DNA from: Ruminococcus sp. YRD2003
GTDB taxonomy: Bacteria > Bacillota > Clostridia > Oscillospirales > Ruminococcaceae
DNA length: 56,346 bases
Assembly: GCA_900109435.1 (NCBI GenBank)
Contig: FNZT01000017.1
Span: 24,179 to 80,524 of the forward strand
Direction: 5' to 3'
Position 1 is the first letter of the stretch. Every line of letters starts with the position of its first letter. Made by a program: the position numbers and the translations under genes. The notes beneath the pieces were generated by a model. That model did no database searches. It was not told the origin of the DNA and saw only the letters and a program-made list of their open reading frames with translations. Below, piece by piece: positions 43,855-51,921 of the stretch.

Positions 43855-44973
43855 ATGATTATTCTTGACGAACTCAGAGTCGAAATGGTCGGCTATCGCA
43901 AAGAAGTGGAAGAGCTCGCCGACGTTCTGAATATCAAGGCGGCTAAGGAACGTGTGGCTGAACTCAACGAGGAAACAGCCAGGGACGGCTTCTGGGACGA
44001 CCTCGAAAATTCGCAGAAAGTGCTCCAGGAGACCAAGTCCCTCGAGCGAAAGATAGAAAAATTCAATAAGCTCAGCGATAACCTTGAGGATATCATCACC
44101 CTCATCGAGCTCTCGATAGAGGAGGACGATGAGAGCTCCGTCGATGAGATAAAGTCCGAATCTGACGCGTTCAAGGCTAAGCTTGAGGAGGAGAAGCTCT
44201 CGACACTCCTCACGGGCGAGTACGACAACTCCAATGCTATCCTCACTTTCCACGCGGGCGCGGGCGGCACCGAGGCTCAGGACTGGGCTGAGATGCTCTA
44301 CCGTATGTATAACCACTGGGCTGAGCGCCATGAGTATAAGGTCGAGCTCCTCGACTACCTCGACGGCGACGATGCGGGTCTCAAATCGGCGTCTATCCTC
44401 ATCGAGGGCGACAACGCCTACGGCTATATGAAGTCGGAGTCGGGCGTTCACAGACTTGTACGCGTGTCACCGTTCGATGCGTCGGGCAGACGTCACACAT
44501 CGTTTGCCGCTCTCGAAGTAATGCCCGAGATCGATGACTCCATTGAGGTCGAGATACGCGACGAGGACATCGAGATGGAGGTGTACCGTTCAAGCGGTGC
44601 GGGCGGTCAGAAGGTAAACAAGACCAGCTCGGCTGTACGCCTTATCCATAAGCCTACGGGCATCGTTGTATCCTGTCAGACTCAGCGAAGCCAGTACCAG
44701 AACAAGGACTACGCTATGAAGATGCTCCGCTCAAAGCTCATTGAGATAAAAGAGCGTGAGCACCTCGAAAAAATCGAGGATATCAAGGGCGTGCAGAACC
44801 AGATAGCTTGGGGCTCGCAGATACGCTCTTACGTGTTCATGCCCTATACCCTCGTGAAAGACCACCGTACAGGCTTTGAAAACGGTAACATTCAGGCTGT
44901 TATGGACGGCGACCTTGACGGGTTCATCAACGCATATCTGAAGTCGCTCTCACACGGAACGCTTCAGAAGTAA
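43855..44973 (+). CDS. prfB: Peptide chain release factor 2
   Basis: 372 residues from ATG 43855 (GAAAGGA upstream). RF2 anticodon-like tripeptide SPF in RVSPFDASGRRHTSFA near 206, and the peptidyl-transferase GGQ in SSGAGGQKVNKTSSAVR near 250. Reads UGA and UAA. The frame is continuous through the N-terminal region where many bacteria have an in-frame UGA with programmed +1 shift; no such site is present, so autoregulation by frameshifting is absent. The small membrane gene follows after 24 nt. Confidence 0.97.
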   Translation: MIILDELRVEMVGYRKEVEELADVLNIKAAKERVAELNEETARDGFWDDLENSQKVLQETKSLERKIEKFNKLSDNLEDIITLIELSIEEDDESSVDEIKSESDAFKAKLEEEKLSTLLTGEYDNSNAILTFHAGAGGTEAQDWAEMLYRMYNHWAERHEYKVELLDYLDGDDAGLKSASILIEGDNAYGYMKSESGVHRLVRVSPFDASGRRHTSFAALEVMPEIDDSIEVEIRDEDIEMEVYRSSGAGGQKVNKTSSAVRLIHKPTGIVVSCQTQRSQYQNKDYAMKMLRSKLIEIKEREHLEKIEDIKGVQNQIAWGSQIRSYVFMPYTLVKDHRTGFENGNIQAVMDGDLDGFINAYLKSLSHGTLQK

Positions 44974-44997
44974 TAAACATGAAATAAGGAGAAAAAC

Positions 44998-45309
44998 ATG
45001 AAAATTGTATTCAAGGTATGGAATGTACTCATCATCATCGGAGCTGTTCTCTCAGTCATCTCGGGCTTGTTCAACGGAGGAATTCTCGGTGCCGCGATAG
45101 CGCTGATATTCAGTCTGCTGTCGCTGTTTATGGCGATAAAAGGCTTTCAGGGCGACTACACGGGCTGTAAGAAGCTCGCCTTCATCGCACTTGTTTTAGA
45201 TGCGATAGGGCTCGTGACCTCGGGATTCTCGGGCGGCGCGATATTCTCACTGCTCCTGATGATAGTCTACGTTGTCCTCTGCATCTCACTCGAATCAAAA
45301 TCATTCTAA
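44998..45309 (+). CDS. Small four-helix membrane protein, unknown function
   Basis: 103 residues with four hydrophobic segments (about 5-24, 27-46, 57-75, 80-97) and short loops. AAGGAG ribosome site. Not recognised. It follows prfB closely and its own terminator hairpin appears to have been split by the giant-hairpin element. Confidence 0.75.
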   Translation: MKIVFKVWNVLIIIGAVLSVISGLFNGGILGAAIALIFSLLSLFMAIKGFQGDYTGCKKLAFIALVLDAIGLVTSGFSGGAIFSLLLMIVYVVLCISLESKSF

Positions 45310-45311
45310 TA

Positions 45312-45624
45312 AAAAGCACCCTGTAAGGGCTGTACCTATACGGAAGTATTACGGGACATATATCGGGGGAAACCTTTCTGAAGAAAGGTTCTCCCCCGAA
45401 CCCCTTTCCAAAGACTTTTAGTCCAAATTTTGCCCCTATGGGGTGCTCTCCTGATATGAAAAGAGTAAGTCTTTCTTTTCAATGAGAGTACCCCATAGGG
45501 GCAAAATTTAAATTGAAAGTTTTAGGAAGGGAGTTTGAGGGAGAACCCTTTTTCAAAAGGGTTTCCCTCAATAAATACCCCGCATTGCTTCTGTATGAAT
45601 ATAGCCCTTACAGGGTGCTTTTTT
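45312..45624. mobile_element. Giant-hairpin repeat element, copy 2, inside a terminator stem
   Basis: The element proper (about 45336-45600) has the same terminal and internal inverted repeats as copy 1 at 11496-11816, including two exact 20 bp complementary arms around AATTTTGCCCCTATGGGG. It is flanked by a perfect 20 bp inverted repeat, 45312-45331 and 45603-45622, with A-run and T-run outside: a rho-independent terminator whose loop holds the element. No coding capacity. Confidence 0.85.
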
Positions 45625-45640
45625 GCGATGTCTGTGCTTT

Positions 45641-46114
45641 TTATTTATGGTATTTGCCGCCTGTGGATATCTGGAAGCTGCGGTATATCTGCTCCAGAAG
45701 CATCACTCTTGCAAGCTGGTGCGGGAACGTCATCTTCGACATCGAGAGCTTTAACTCTCCCATTGACTTGACCTCGGGGTCAAGACCAAATGAGCTGCCG
45801 ATGATGAATGTTACCGTGCTTATGCCGTCCACTCCCGCGGAGGCTATCTTCTCCGCAAGCTCGGGGCTCGTGAGCTGCTTTCCCTCGATGCACATGGGTA
45901 TCACCATGCCCTTCGCCAGCCTGCGTATCTGCTCGCCCTCTTTTTTCAGCGCCGCGGCTATCTCCTTCTCCGAGGGAGAGTCGCTCAGGCGGCACTCGTC
46001 GAGCTCGTGAAGCGTGAACGTACAGTATCTTCCCAGCCGCTTTATGTACTCGGCACACGCTGCGCGGAGGTAGTCCTCCTTGAGCTTGCCGACAACTATG
46101 AGTTCAATATTCAT
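45641..46114 (-). CDS. rlmH: 23S rRNA (pseudouridine1915-N3)-methyltransferase RlmH
   Basis: 157 residues from ATG 46114, the family's normal length; TGATG overlap with the WalJ-like gene fixes the start. SPOUT fold with knot segment FIIGSSFGLDPEV near 103-115 and the C-terminal LARVMLLEQIYRSFQISTGGKYHK. Methylates m3-psi 1915 in helix 69 of 23S rRNA on the 70S ribosome. RlmH and WalJ-type genes are neighbours near oriC in Bacillus also. Confidence 0.95.
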   Translation of the reverse strand: MNIELIVVGKLKEDYLRAACAEYIKRLGRYCTFTLHELDECRLSDSPSEKEIAAALKKEGEQIRRLAKGMVIPMCIEGKQLTSPELAEKIASAGVDGISTVTFIIGSSFGLDPEVKSMGELKLSMSKMTFPHQLARVMLLEQIYRSFQISTGGKYHK

Positions 46115-46899
46115 CAGAAAATAACTGCTCCTCCCTGTGTTTCTACGGGGGCGACTCCCATGAGATAATCGCGCCCACGTGTATAGCCGAGCAGATGCGA
46201 CTGGACCGTGCTGTCGGCGATGTCGGGACGGTTGTTGTCCTGACTCAGATGTCCGAGGATTATGTGCGTCGTGCCCTGACGTATCAGCCTGTTGACCTGC
46301 TCGCCGCACGCGTGGTTCGAGAGGTGGCCGTTCTGCGAGAGTATGCGCTCTTTCAGATACAGCGGGTACGGTCCGTGACGAAGCATATCCTCGTCGTAGT
46401 TTGCTTCGATGAGCACGAGCCTGCACCCGAGCAGCGCCGAATCTATCTCGGGGGTGACGTGGCCGAGGTCGGTGCAGACAGCGCACGTCCTGCCGTCTTC
46501 GGTGGTTATCCTGTAGCCGCAGGAGTGTATCGCGTCGTGCGGCGTGTTGAAGCACGTCAGCTCGCAGCCTGCGCACGCTATGGTCTTGCCTGCCATGTCT
46601 ATGAGCGGAGAATTCCCCGAGACCTTGTCCGTGTCGCTCAGCCGCTGGAGCGTGCGCTTCGTGCCGTAGACCGGCATTCCCGTGTTCTTCGTCAGGAGCT
46701 TCAAGCCGCTGACGTGGTCGCTGTGTTCGTGTGTTATGAATACCGCCTGTACAGCTTCAAGTGGGATATTGTTGAGCTCGAGGGCGGCTGTCAGCCTGCG
46801 GAAGCTGACCCCGCAGTCGATGAGTATGCCGCCCTTTTCTGTCCCGATAAAGGAGGAATTGCCCTTGCTGGAGCTGAAAAGCGGATATATCCTTGCCAT
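46114..46899 (-). CDS. MBL-fold metallohydrolase, WalJ/YycJ type
   Basis: 261 residues. SSSKGNSSFI at the start, metal-binding THEHSDHVSGL (about 56-66), CTDLGHVTPE near 142 and LGHLSQDNN near 214, the pattern of the WalJ/YycJ group. In Firmicutes this protein is linked to cell-wall and DNA-replication control and is predicted to be a nuclease. Translationally coupled to rlmH. Confidence 0.9.
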   Translation of the reverse strand: MARIYPLFSSSKGNSSFIGTEKGGILIDCGVSFRRLTAALELNNIPLEAVQAVFITHEHSDHVSGLKLLTKNTGMPVYGTKRTLQRLSDTDKVSGNSPLIDMAGKTIACAGCELTCFNTPHDAIHSCGYRITTEDGRTCAVCTDLGHVTPEIDSALLGCRLVLIEANYDEDMLRHGPYPLYLKERILSQNGHLSNHACGEQVNRLIRQGTTHIILGHLSQDNNRPDIADSTVQSHLLGYTRGRDYLMGVAPVETQGGAVIF

Positions 46900-46921
46900 T
46901 GTATCACCTTTATATCAAAGA

Positions 46922-47083
46922 AATGACCGCTCGGCGCGAAGCTCTGCGGTCATTGGATTTTTAAATTTGAGCCCTTAGCCGTTAGCTTTTAGCCTTTAGC
47001 TGTCGGTGTCGCTTCGCGACATCTGAAATATGTCCCGCAGGGACACCATTAGCTAAGGGCTAACGGCTATAGGCTAATAGCTC
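46922..47083. repeat. Hairpin and long inverted repeat between walJ-like and AIM24 genes
   Basis: A 9 bp stem at 46922-46930 / 46946-46954, then a large imperfect inverted repeat of TTAGCCGTTAGC-type words (46973-47000 with about 47050-47080) around a GTGTCGCTTCGCGACA centre. It may include the AIM24 terminator. No gene. Confidence 0.65.
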
Positions 47084-47758
47084 TTATTTATGCGGCATCA
47101 TTGAGATGACTCTGCCTGCAAAGTCGTTGAAGTTCTGGGTCTGGAGGATGATGCGTCCGGGACCTGTGAGCTTCGTGAGGAAGAGACCCTCTCCGCCGAG
47201 GAAGATGTTTCCGAGACCCTTTACTGTCTCTATATCATAGCTAACAGAGGTATCAAATGCTACTACGTTACCTGTATCGACCTTGAGCACCTCGCCCGGA
47301 GCAAGTACGCGCTCTACCTTATCGCCGTCTATTTCAAGGAATGCGAGTCCGCTTCCGAAAAGACGCTGGAGGATAAAGCCTTCGCCGCCGAAGAGACCTG
47401 CCGTGAACTTCTTGGTGAATGTAGCCTTGAGGTCAACGCTCTGCTGAGCACAGAGGAATGCGCCCTTCTGAACTATCATTTCGCCCTGTGAGATGTCTAC
47501 GGGTACGATACAGCCCGGGACTGTCGAACCGAATGCTATCTTTGCGCCCTCTGTCTCGGCTGTGTAATTAGCCATAAATACAGACTCGCCTGTGAACATA
47601 CGTCCAAGGCTCTTTGCGAGACCGCCTCTTGCATTGGTGGACATCTTGATGCCCTCTGTCTGCCATACCATTCCGCCAGACTGGGTGTACATCGACTCAC
47701 CTGTGCTGAGTGTAACTTCGACCGCGGGGACTGTCTGTCCGATAATTTCGTATTTCAT
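47084..47758 (-). CDS. AIM24-family protein
   Basis: 224 residues, a beta-rich TRAP-like fold: MVWQTEGIKM, GSTVPGCIVPVDI, GGEGFILQRLFGSGLAFLEIDG, GNIFLGGEGLFLTKLTGPGRIILQT near the C-terminus. Homologous to mitochondrial AIM24 and bacterial TIGR00266 proteins; molecular role unknown, possibly membrane stress. GGAGG ribosome site; own promoter. Confidence 0.9.
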   Translation of the reverse strand: MKYEIIGQTVPAVEVTLSTGESMYTQSGGMVWQTEGIKMSTNARGGLAKSLGRMFTGESVFMANYTAETEGAKIAFGSTVPGCIVPVDISQGEMIVQKGAFLCAQQSVDLKATFTKKFTAGLFGGEGFILQRLFGSGLAFLEIDGDKVERVLAPGEVLKVDTGNVVAFDTSVSYDIETVKGLGNIFLGGEGLFLTKLTGPGRIILQTQNFNDFAGRVISMMPHK

Positions 47759-47814
47759 TTCAAAGCCTCCTGTTTTATACAGATTATTCGGGGAAAATCT
47801 CCCCTACAAGTATT

Positions 47815-47843
47815 ATTTTACCACGTTCACGTTAATTCGTCAA
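47815..47843 (-). promoter_or_regulatory. Promoter for the AIM24 gene
   Basis: Minus strand TTGACG (47838-47843), 17 nt, TAAAAT (47815-47820). Confidence 0.7.
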
Positions 47844-47986
47844 TATACAAAATAAAATAATTTTCGAGTCAGGAGCCTTTTTGTCTAAATTTGTGCTTAT
47901 GCACCAAATTACTGTCACAAAAATATTATTTTTTGCGCAAATAACAGAATGTTATCCGCTTATTCAAAAAAACTTCAAAATAGATA

Positions 47987-48015
47987 TTGATTTTGTGAAA
48001 AGTATGTGATATACT
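47987..48015 (+). promoter_or_regulatory. Promoter for the TM2 gene
   Basis: TTGATT (47987-47992), 17 nt, TATACT (48010-48015), in an AT-rich 344 nt gap that holds the two divergent promoters and nothing else I can identify. Confidence 0.75.
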
Positions 48016-48102
48016 GGATGTTAACAGATTATAAAAAGTGTTTTTATGTCTGTTCACTTGATTTACTTATTATCATAAGGATTTGAAAGGAGAACTATTG
48101 TT

Positions 48103-48324
48103 ATGGAACAGAAGTCAAAAATGACAGCAGGTCTGCTCGGTATCTTCCTCGGTGCATGGGGTGTTCACAACTTCTACCTTGGCAATACAAAGAGAGCTAT
48201 CATCCAGATCATCGTTACTATCTGTACTTGCGGTGCAGGCGGTCTCTGGGGCCTTATCGAGGGCATCATGATCCTCGTTGGCAAGATCAATACGGATGCT
48301 GACGGCAATCCTCTTGCAGACTGA
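48103..48324 (+). CDS. TM2-domain membrane protein
   Basis: 73 residues, a whole TM2 domain: two helices joined by the conserved GVHNFYLG-x-K turn (GIFLGAWGVHNFYLGNTKRA, about 13-32) and GLWGLIEGIMIL. GAAAGGAGA ribosome site. Function unknown. Divergent from the AIM24 gene, another family found with membrane-stress genes. Confidence 0.92.
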   Translation: MEQKSKMTAGLLGIFLGAWGVHNFYLGNTKRAIIQIIVTICTCGAGGLWGLIEGIMILVGKINTDADGNPLAD

Positions 48325-48337
48325 TTTTTATAGCATC

Positions 48338-48373
48338 AAACGTCCTGTTCCTTACGAACGGGACGTTTTTTGT
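48338..48373 (+). terminator. Terminator of the TM2 gene
   Basis: A 13 bp stem with one G-T pair (48338-48350 / 48356-48368) followed by a T-run to 48371. Confidence 0.85.
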
Positions 48374-48423
48374 TTTTCAGCCTTTGACGCGGCGGATGCG
48401 TCAGTGCTTTTTTTGAAAACCTC

Positions 48424-48452
48424 TTGACAAATCCGTTCCGACAGTGTATAAT
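48424..48452 (+). promoter_or_regulatory. Sigma-A promoter for the leuA T-box transcript
   Basis: TTGACA (48424-48429), 17 nt, TATAAT (48447-48452); perfect consensus. Confidence 0.88.
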
Positions 48453-48458
48453 GCAAGT

Positions 48459-48730
48459 AATAAATGCGATGAAGGGAAACAAAACCCGAGGATGTTTTCT
48501 CAGAGAGCCGCCGTTCGGTGCGAGGCGGCAGACGGATACGGGTCATAGCTCCTCCCCGAGCAGTCGGCTGAAAGCATTGGCAATTAGGCTTGAACGGGCT
48601 TCTCCCGTTACAGGGATATGCGTTTACAGGCGCAGATGAGCGGGCGTATTTCTTTACGCCAAGAAGAGTGGTACCACGGAGATATTCGTAACTTCGTCTC
48701 TTCCATGCAGGGCATGGAGGGGACTTTTTT
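48459..48730 (+). promoter_or_regulatory. T-box leader, probably tRNA-Leu responsive, controlling leuA
   Basis: AGAGAG and distal loop GTTCGGTGCGAGG near 48502-48525, candidate specifier CTC (48549-48551) in CATAGCTCC, T-box core AGAGTGGTACCACGGA (48665-48680), then a terminator stem 48696-48708 / 48712-48724 with T-run 48725-48730. CUC is a Leu codon, fitting leuA; the exact specifier register is less certain than for cysS and trpB. Confidence 0.88.
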
Positions 48731-48770
48731 GTTACCCTCGTGTCAACAGCTTATACAAGGAGGCATAACT

Positions 48771-50447
48771 ATGGCGACAATGAAAAATGTAAGCAAGTAC
48801 ACACGGCAGTTCTTTGAAGCTCCGAAGACTGCGATGAAATGGACCGAGCGCTCCTACGTCGATAAGGCGCCGACATGGTGCAGCGTCGACCTGCGCGACG
48901 GCAATCAGGCACTCGTCATCCCTATGGGGCTCGGCGAAAAACTCGAATTCTTCAAGGTTCTGGTCGATATCGGATTCAAGGAGATCGAGATAGGCTTCCC
49001 TGCCGCTTCCGAGACCGAGTACGACTTCTGCCGCACTCTCATCGAGGATGACCTCATCCCCGACGATGTGACTATCCAGGTGCTCACACAATCACGCGAG
49101 CACATTATCGAAAAGACCTTCGAGGCTCTGCGCGGCTGCAAGAATGCGATAGTCCACCTCTATAACTCCACCTCCGTTGCTCAGCGCGAGCAGGTCTTCC
49201 GCAAGAGCCGCGAGGAGATAATCGATATCGCCGTGTCGGGCGCGAAGCTCTGCAAGGAATACCGTGAAAAGTACGAGGGGAATTACCGATTCGAGTATTC
49301 GCCCGAGAGCTTTACGGGTACCGAGCCCGAATTTGCCCTCGAGATATGCAACGCCGTGCTCGACGTGTGGAAGCCCGCTCCCGAGGATAAGGTCATCATC
49401 AACCTCCCCGTGACCGTGCAGCTCTCGATGCCGCACGTTTACGCAAATCAGGTGGAATATATGTGCGAGAACCTGAAATACCGCGAAAATGTCATCGTCT
49501 CGCTTCACCCCCACAACGACCGCGGCTGTGCTGTTGCGGACACGGAAATGGGTCTGCTCGCGGGAGCAGAACGCGTGGAGGGGACTCTCTTCGGCAACGG
49601 CGAGCGCACGGGCAACGTCGATATCATCACGCTTGCGATGAATATGTACACTCAGGGCGTTGACCCGCAGCTCGACCTCAGCGATATACCCGCGATAAAC
49701 GAGGTATACTCGCGCCTGACGGGCATGGCGGTCAACGAGCGTCAGCCCTACACGGGGAAGCTCGTGTTTGCGGCGTTCAGCGGCTCGCATCAGGACGCTA
49801 TCGCCAAGGGTATGAAGTGGCGCGCCGAGGGGCACACCGACCGCTGGAGCGTTCCGTATCTCCCGCTCGACCCCGAAGATATAGGACGTGAATACTCTGC
49901 GGACGTTATCCGCATTAACAGTCAGTCGGGCAAGGGCGGCATCGGTTACATTCTCGAGACGCGCTTCGGCTACGACCTCCCGAAAAAGATGCGCGAGAAG
50001 CTCGGGTACATCGTCAAGGACGTCTCCGACAAGAAGCACAAGGAGCTTCTCCCCGACGAGGTCTACGGCATTTTCAAGCAGAGATTCGTGGACATAACCT
50101 CACCGATATGCGTGACCGAGACGCACTTCGTACAGCGCGACGGTATCGAGGCGACGGTGTCCTTCGACTACAACGGCAAGCGCGTCACTGCGACCGATAC
50201 GGGCAACGGCCGTCTTGACGCGGTCAGCAACGCTCTGCGCTCCTATACGGGCGCTGACTTCAACATCAACGCCTACACCGAGCACGCTCTGGAGGTCGGC
50301 TCGGCGTCTAAGGCTGTCTCTTACGTCGAGATAGTCACGGGCACGGGCAGGAGCTACTGGGGCACGGGTATCGACAACGATATCATCACCTCCTCGATAA
50401 AGGCACTGGTCAGCGCTGTGAACAATATGCTCGGCGACAAGAGCTGA
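48771..50447 (+). CDS. leuA: 2-isopropylmalate synthase
   Basis: 558 residues from ATG 48771 (AAGGAGG upstream). TIM-barrel start APTWCSVDLRDGNQAL (about 33-48), EIEIGFPAASETEYDF near 74, SLHPHNDRGCAVADTEMGLLAGAERVEGTLFGNGERTGN near 246 with the metal His pair, and a C-terminal LeuA regulatory domain where leucine binds. It belongs to the longer LeuA group of the yeast/LeuA2 kind. It is separated by over 20 kb from leuCDB and carries its own T-box. Confidence 0.95.
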   Translation: MATMKNVSKYTRQFFEAPKTAMKWTERSYVDKAPTWCSVDLRDGNQALVIPMGLGEKLEFFKVLVDIGFKEIEIGFPAASETEYDFCRTLIEDDLIPDDVTIQVLTQSREHIIEKTFEALRGCKNAIVHLYNSTSVAQREQVFRKSREEIIDIAVSGAKLCKEYREKYEGNYRFEYSPESFTGTEPEFALEICNAVLDVWKPAPEDKVIINLPVTVQLSMPHVYANQVEYMCENLKYRENVIVSLHPHNDRGCAVADTEMGLLAGAERVEGTLFGNGERTGNVDIITLAMNMYTQGVDPQLDLSDIPAINEVYSRLTGMAVNERQPYTGKLVFAAFSGSHQDAIAKGMKWRAEGHTDRWSVPYLPLDPEDIGREYSADVIRINSQSGKGGIGYILETRFGYDLPKKMREKLGYIVKDVSDKKHKELLPDEVYGIFKQRFVDITSPICVTETHFVQRDGIEATVSFDYNGKRVTATDTGNGRLDAVSNALRSYTGADFNINAYTEHALEVGSASKAVSYVEIVTGTGRSYWGTGIDNDIITSSIKALVSAVNNMLGDKS

Positions 50448-50478
50448 GTACACGGACAGGCTGCAATATACGCAAAAA

Positions 50479-50525
50479 GACGGCAGACCCCGCTGTGAGT
50501 GGCAGGGGGTCCGCCGTCCTTTTTT
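50479..50525. terminator. Bidirectional terminator between leuA and the CAP-dockerin gene
   Basis: Stem starting GACGGC at 50479 and closing GCCGTC at 50518, with internal GACCCC/GGGGTC pairing, A-run on the left and T-run (50519-50525) on the right. Confidence 0.85.
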
Positions 50526-50564
50526 ATGAACACACCTTTTCTGTCGTATTTCCTTTGCCTGATG

Positions 50565-51512
50565 TCAGAATTCGTACGGCAGGGTCCTTACCTCGCCGAG
50601 AACGTATTTCTGCAATACCTTTGCGTCGTTGATGTTGATGACGCCGTCCTTGAAGCAGTCGGCTGCTTCTTTCTGGAGCGCGTTGAATGTCTTGGGGTGC
50701 TTCAGCAGCTCCTCGTTGTATTCCTTGCCCGCTTTCATCTTCGCGAGCGCGTCCTGATACTCGATGTACTGTAATATTGTGATGTAGTCGAATGAATCCA
50801 CTACTCCGTCGCCCGAGAGGTCACCTGTGGACTCGGGGATTATTTCATACCGCGTCGGAAGATACTGGCCGTTGAGCTCGATGTCGGCGGTGTATACCCT
50901 CTTCTTTTTGCCCGGATTGTCGGGGTCGTCGACGAGCAGGGCACAGTTGGGGTCTTTCTGCACCTGTATGAGCAGAAGCTCCCAGTACCATTCAAACGGG
51001 TCTTCCCTGAAGGTTTCGGAGTTTCTGTCCTTGTGCTCGTAGGTGACTGCTACGCCCATATGCGTCATATCGGGGTCGAGGATAGCGTCCCAGTGACCCT
51101 CGTCGGAGTTTTGCCACTGTGCGAATGCGTCCTCCGCTGTGCATGGGTCTTCGGAGGCTGCGAGGTTCTCGGCTGCCGAAAGATACGGCGCGAGGGTCGT
51201 GTCCATGACGGAATCGAAGTTCTCGTTTGTCGGACGCTCGTGGCTGAATTTGAATACGGATTCTCTTACGCGAACGTTCGAGCAGTCGCAGAGATATGGG
51301 GCGACGTAGAGCGGCTGCAAGCCGTGCTCGGTGCGTGCTTCGTTGACCATTATCGCTATCTGGTTTGCAAGGTCTTTCAAGTCCTCCTGTGTGACCTGCG
51401 CGGAATCGCCTTCGTTCACCGAGGAGGTGAAAAATGCCAGAGGTGATACGCAGCAAACGATAGACATCGCAAGTGCTATCGAATAGGTCTTTTTGAAGAT
51501 TTTGCCGAACAT
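50565..51512 (-). CDS. Secreted CAP/SCP-domain protein with C-terminal type I dockerin
   Basis: 315 residues. Signal peptide at 1-33 (hydrophobic with CC), a CAP (SCP/PR-1) domain at about 45-190 with IAIMVNEARTEHGLQPL, SHERP and AENLAAS, and a dockerin at about 228-312 with calcium loops GDLSGDGVVDSFDY and DCFKDGVININDA separated by an unusually long linker of about 35 residues. It would be displayed on a cellulosome-like scaffold; CAP domains lack a clear enzyme role here. GGAGGTGC ribosome site. Gap 51513-51921 upstream holds only promoters. Confidence 0.9.
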   Translation of the reverse strand: MFGKIFKKTYSIALAMSIVCCVSPLAFFTSSVNEGDSAQVTQEDLKDLANQIAIMVNEARTEHGLQPLYVAPYLCDCSNVRVRESVFKFSHERPTNENFDSVMDTTLAPYLSAAENLAASEDPCTAEDAFAQWQNSDEGHWDAILDPDMTHMGVAVTYEHKDRNSETFREDPFEWYWELLLIQVQKDPNCALLVDDPDNPGKKKRVYTADIELNGQYLPTRYEIIPESTGDLSGDGVVDSFDYITILQYIEYQDALAKMKAGKEYNEELLKHPKTFNALQKEAADCFKDGVININDAKVLQKYVLGEVRTLPYEF

Positions 51513-51814
51513 GACACTGCACCTCCTTTCCGAATCTTGAAACTTGCCGTTCCTAAGTCTAATTCTATCACATACCCCTTCTGTTTTAAAGGGGAAGAGG
51601 TAAGATTTGGTGATTTCACCAATAAAAATCTACGTTTTGTACAACGTTTTTTATTACCACAAGTAATATCAGGCGGCGTTTATCAGGTCTGTAATATGAA
51701 AATTATGCATTCTGGAAAGAAATGTTACTTTCTGTAAAGTTTTGACAATTTACGAAAATGAATATTTTTTGTGAATACTACCGAGCGTATATCTGCGCGG
51801 AGGCAAAATTGATG

Positions 51815-51843
51815 TTGACAGAAAATCCCAACAGTGATATAAT
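51815..51843 (+). promoter_or_regulatory. Sigma-A promoter for the HTH-cupin-ligase gene
   Basis: TTGACA (51815-51820), 17 nt, TATAAT (51838-51843), 78 nt ahead of the start. I see no gene in 51513-51921. Confidence 0.85.
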
Positions 51844-51921
51844 TGATAATGTGCTGCTAATGGCGGTAATTCGCTTTATATCATATTTTCTGACGATTCT
51901 TTTGAAAGGAGCAGGCTTGCT

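Noticed and set aside
43855..43950. Programmed +1 frameshift site in prfB
   Set aside because: The frame is open from ATG through the usual frameshift region with no in-frame UGA.
45513..46010. Open frame overlapping the giant-hairpin element and rlmH
   Set aside because: It is on the opposite strand to rlmH and reads through the repeat; a similar frame in copy 1 comes only from the shared repeat.
51537..51737. 66-codon plus-strand frame upstream of the HTH-cupin-ligase gene
   Set aside because: No ribosome site, lies opposite the promoter region of the CAP-dockerin gene, and resembles no protein.
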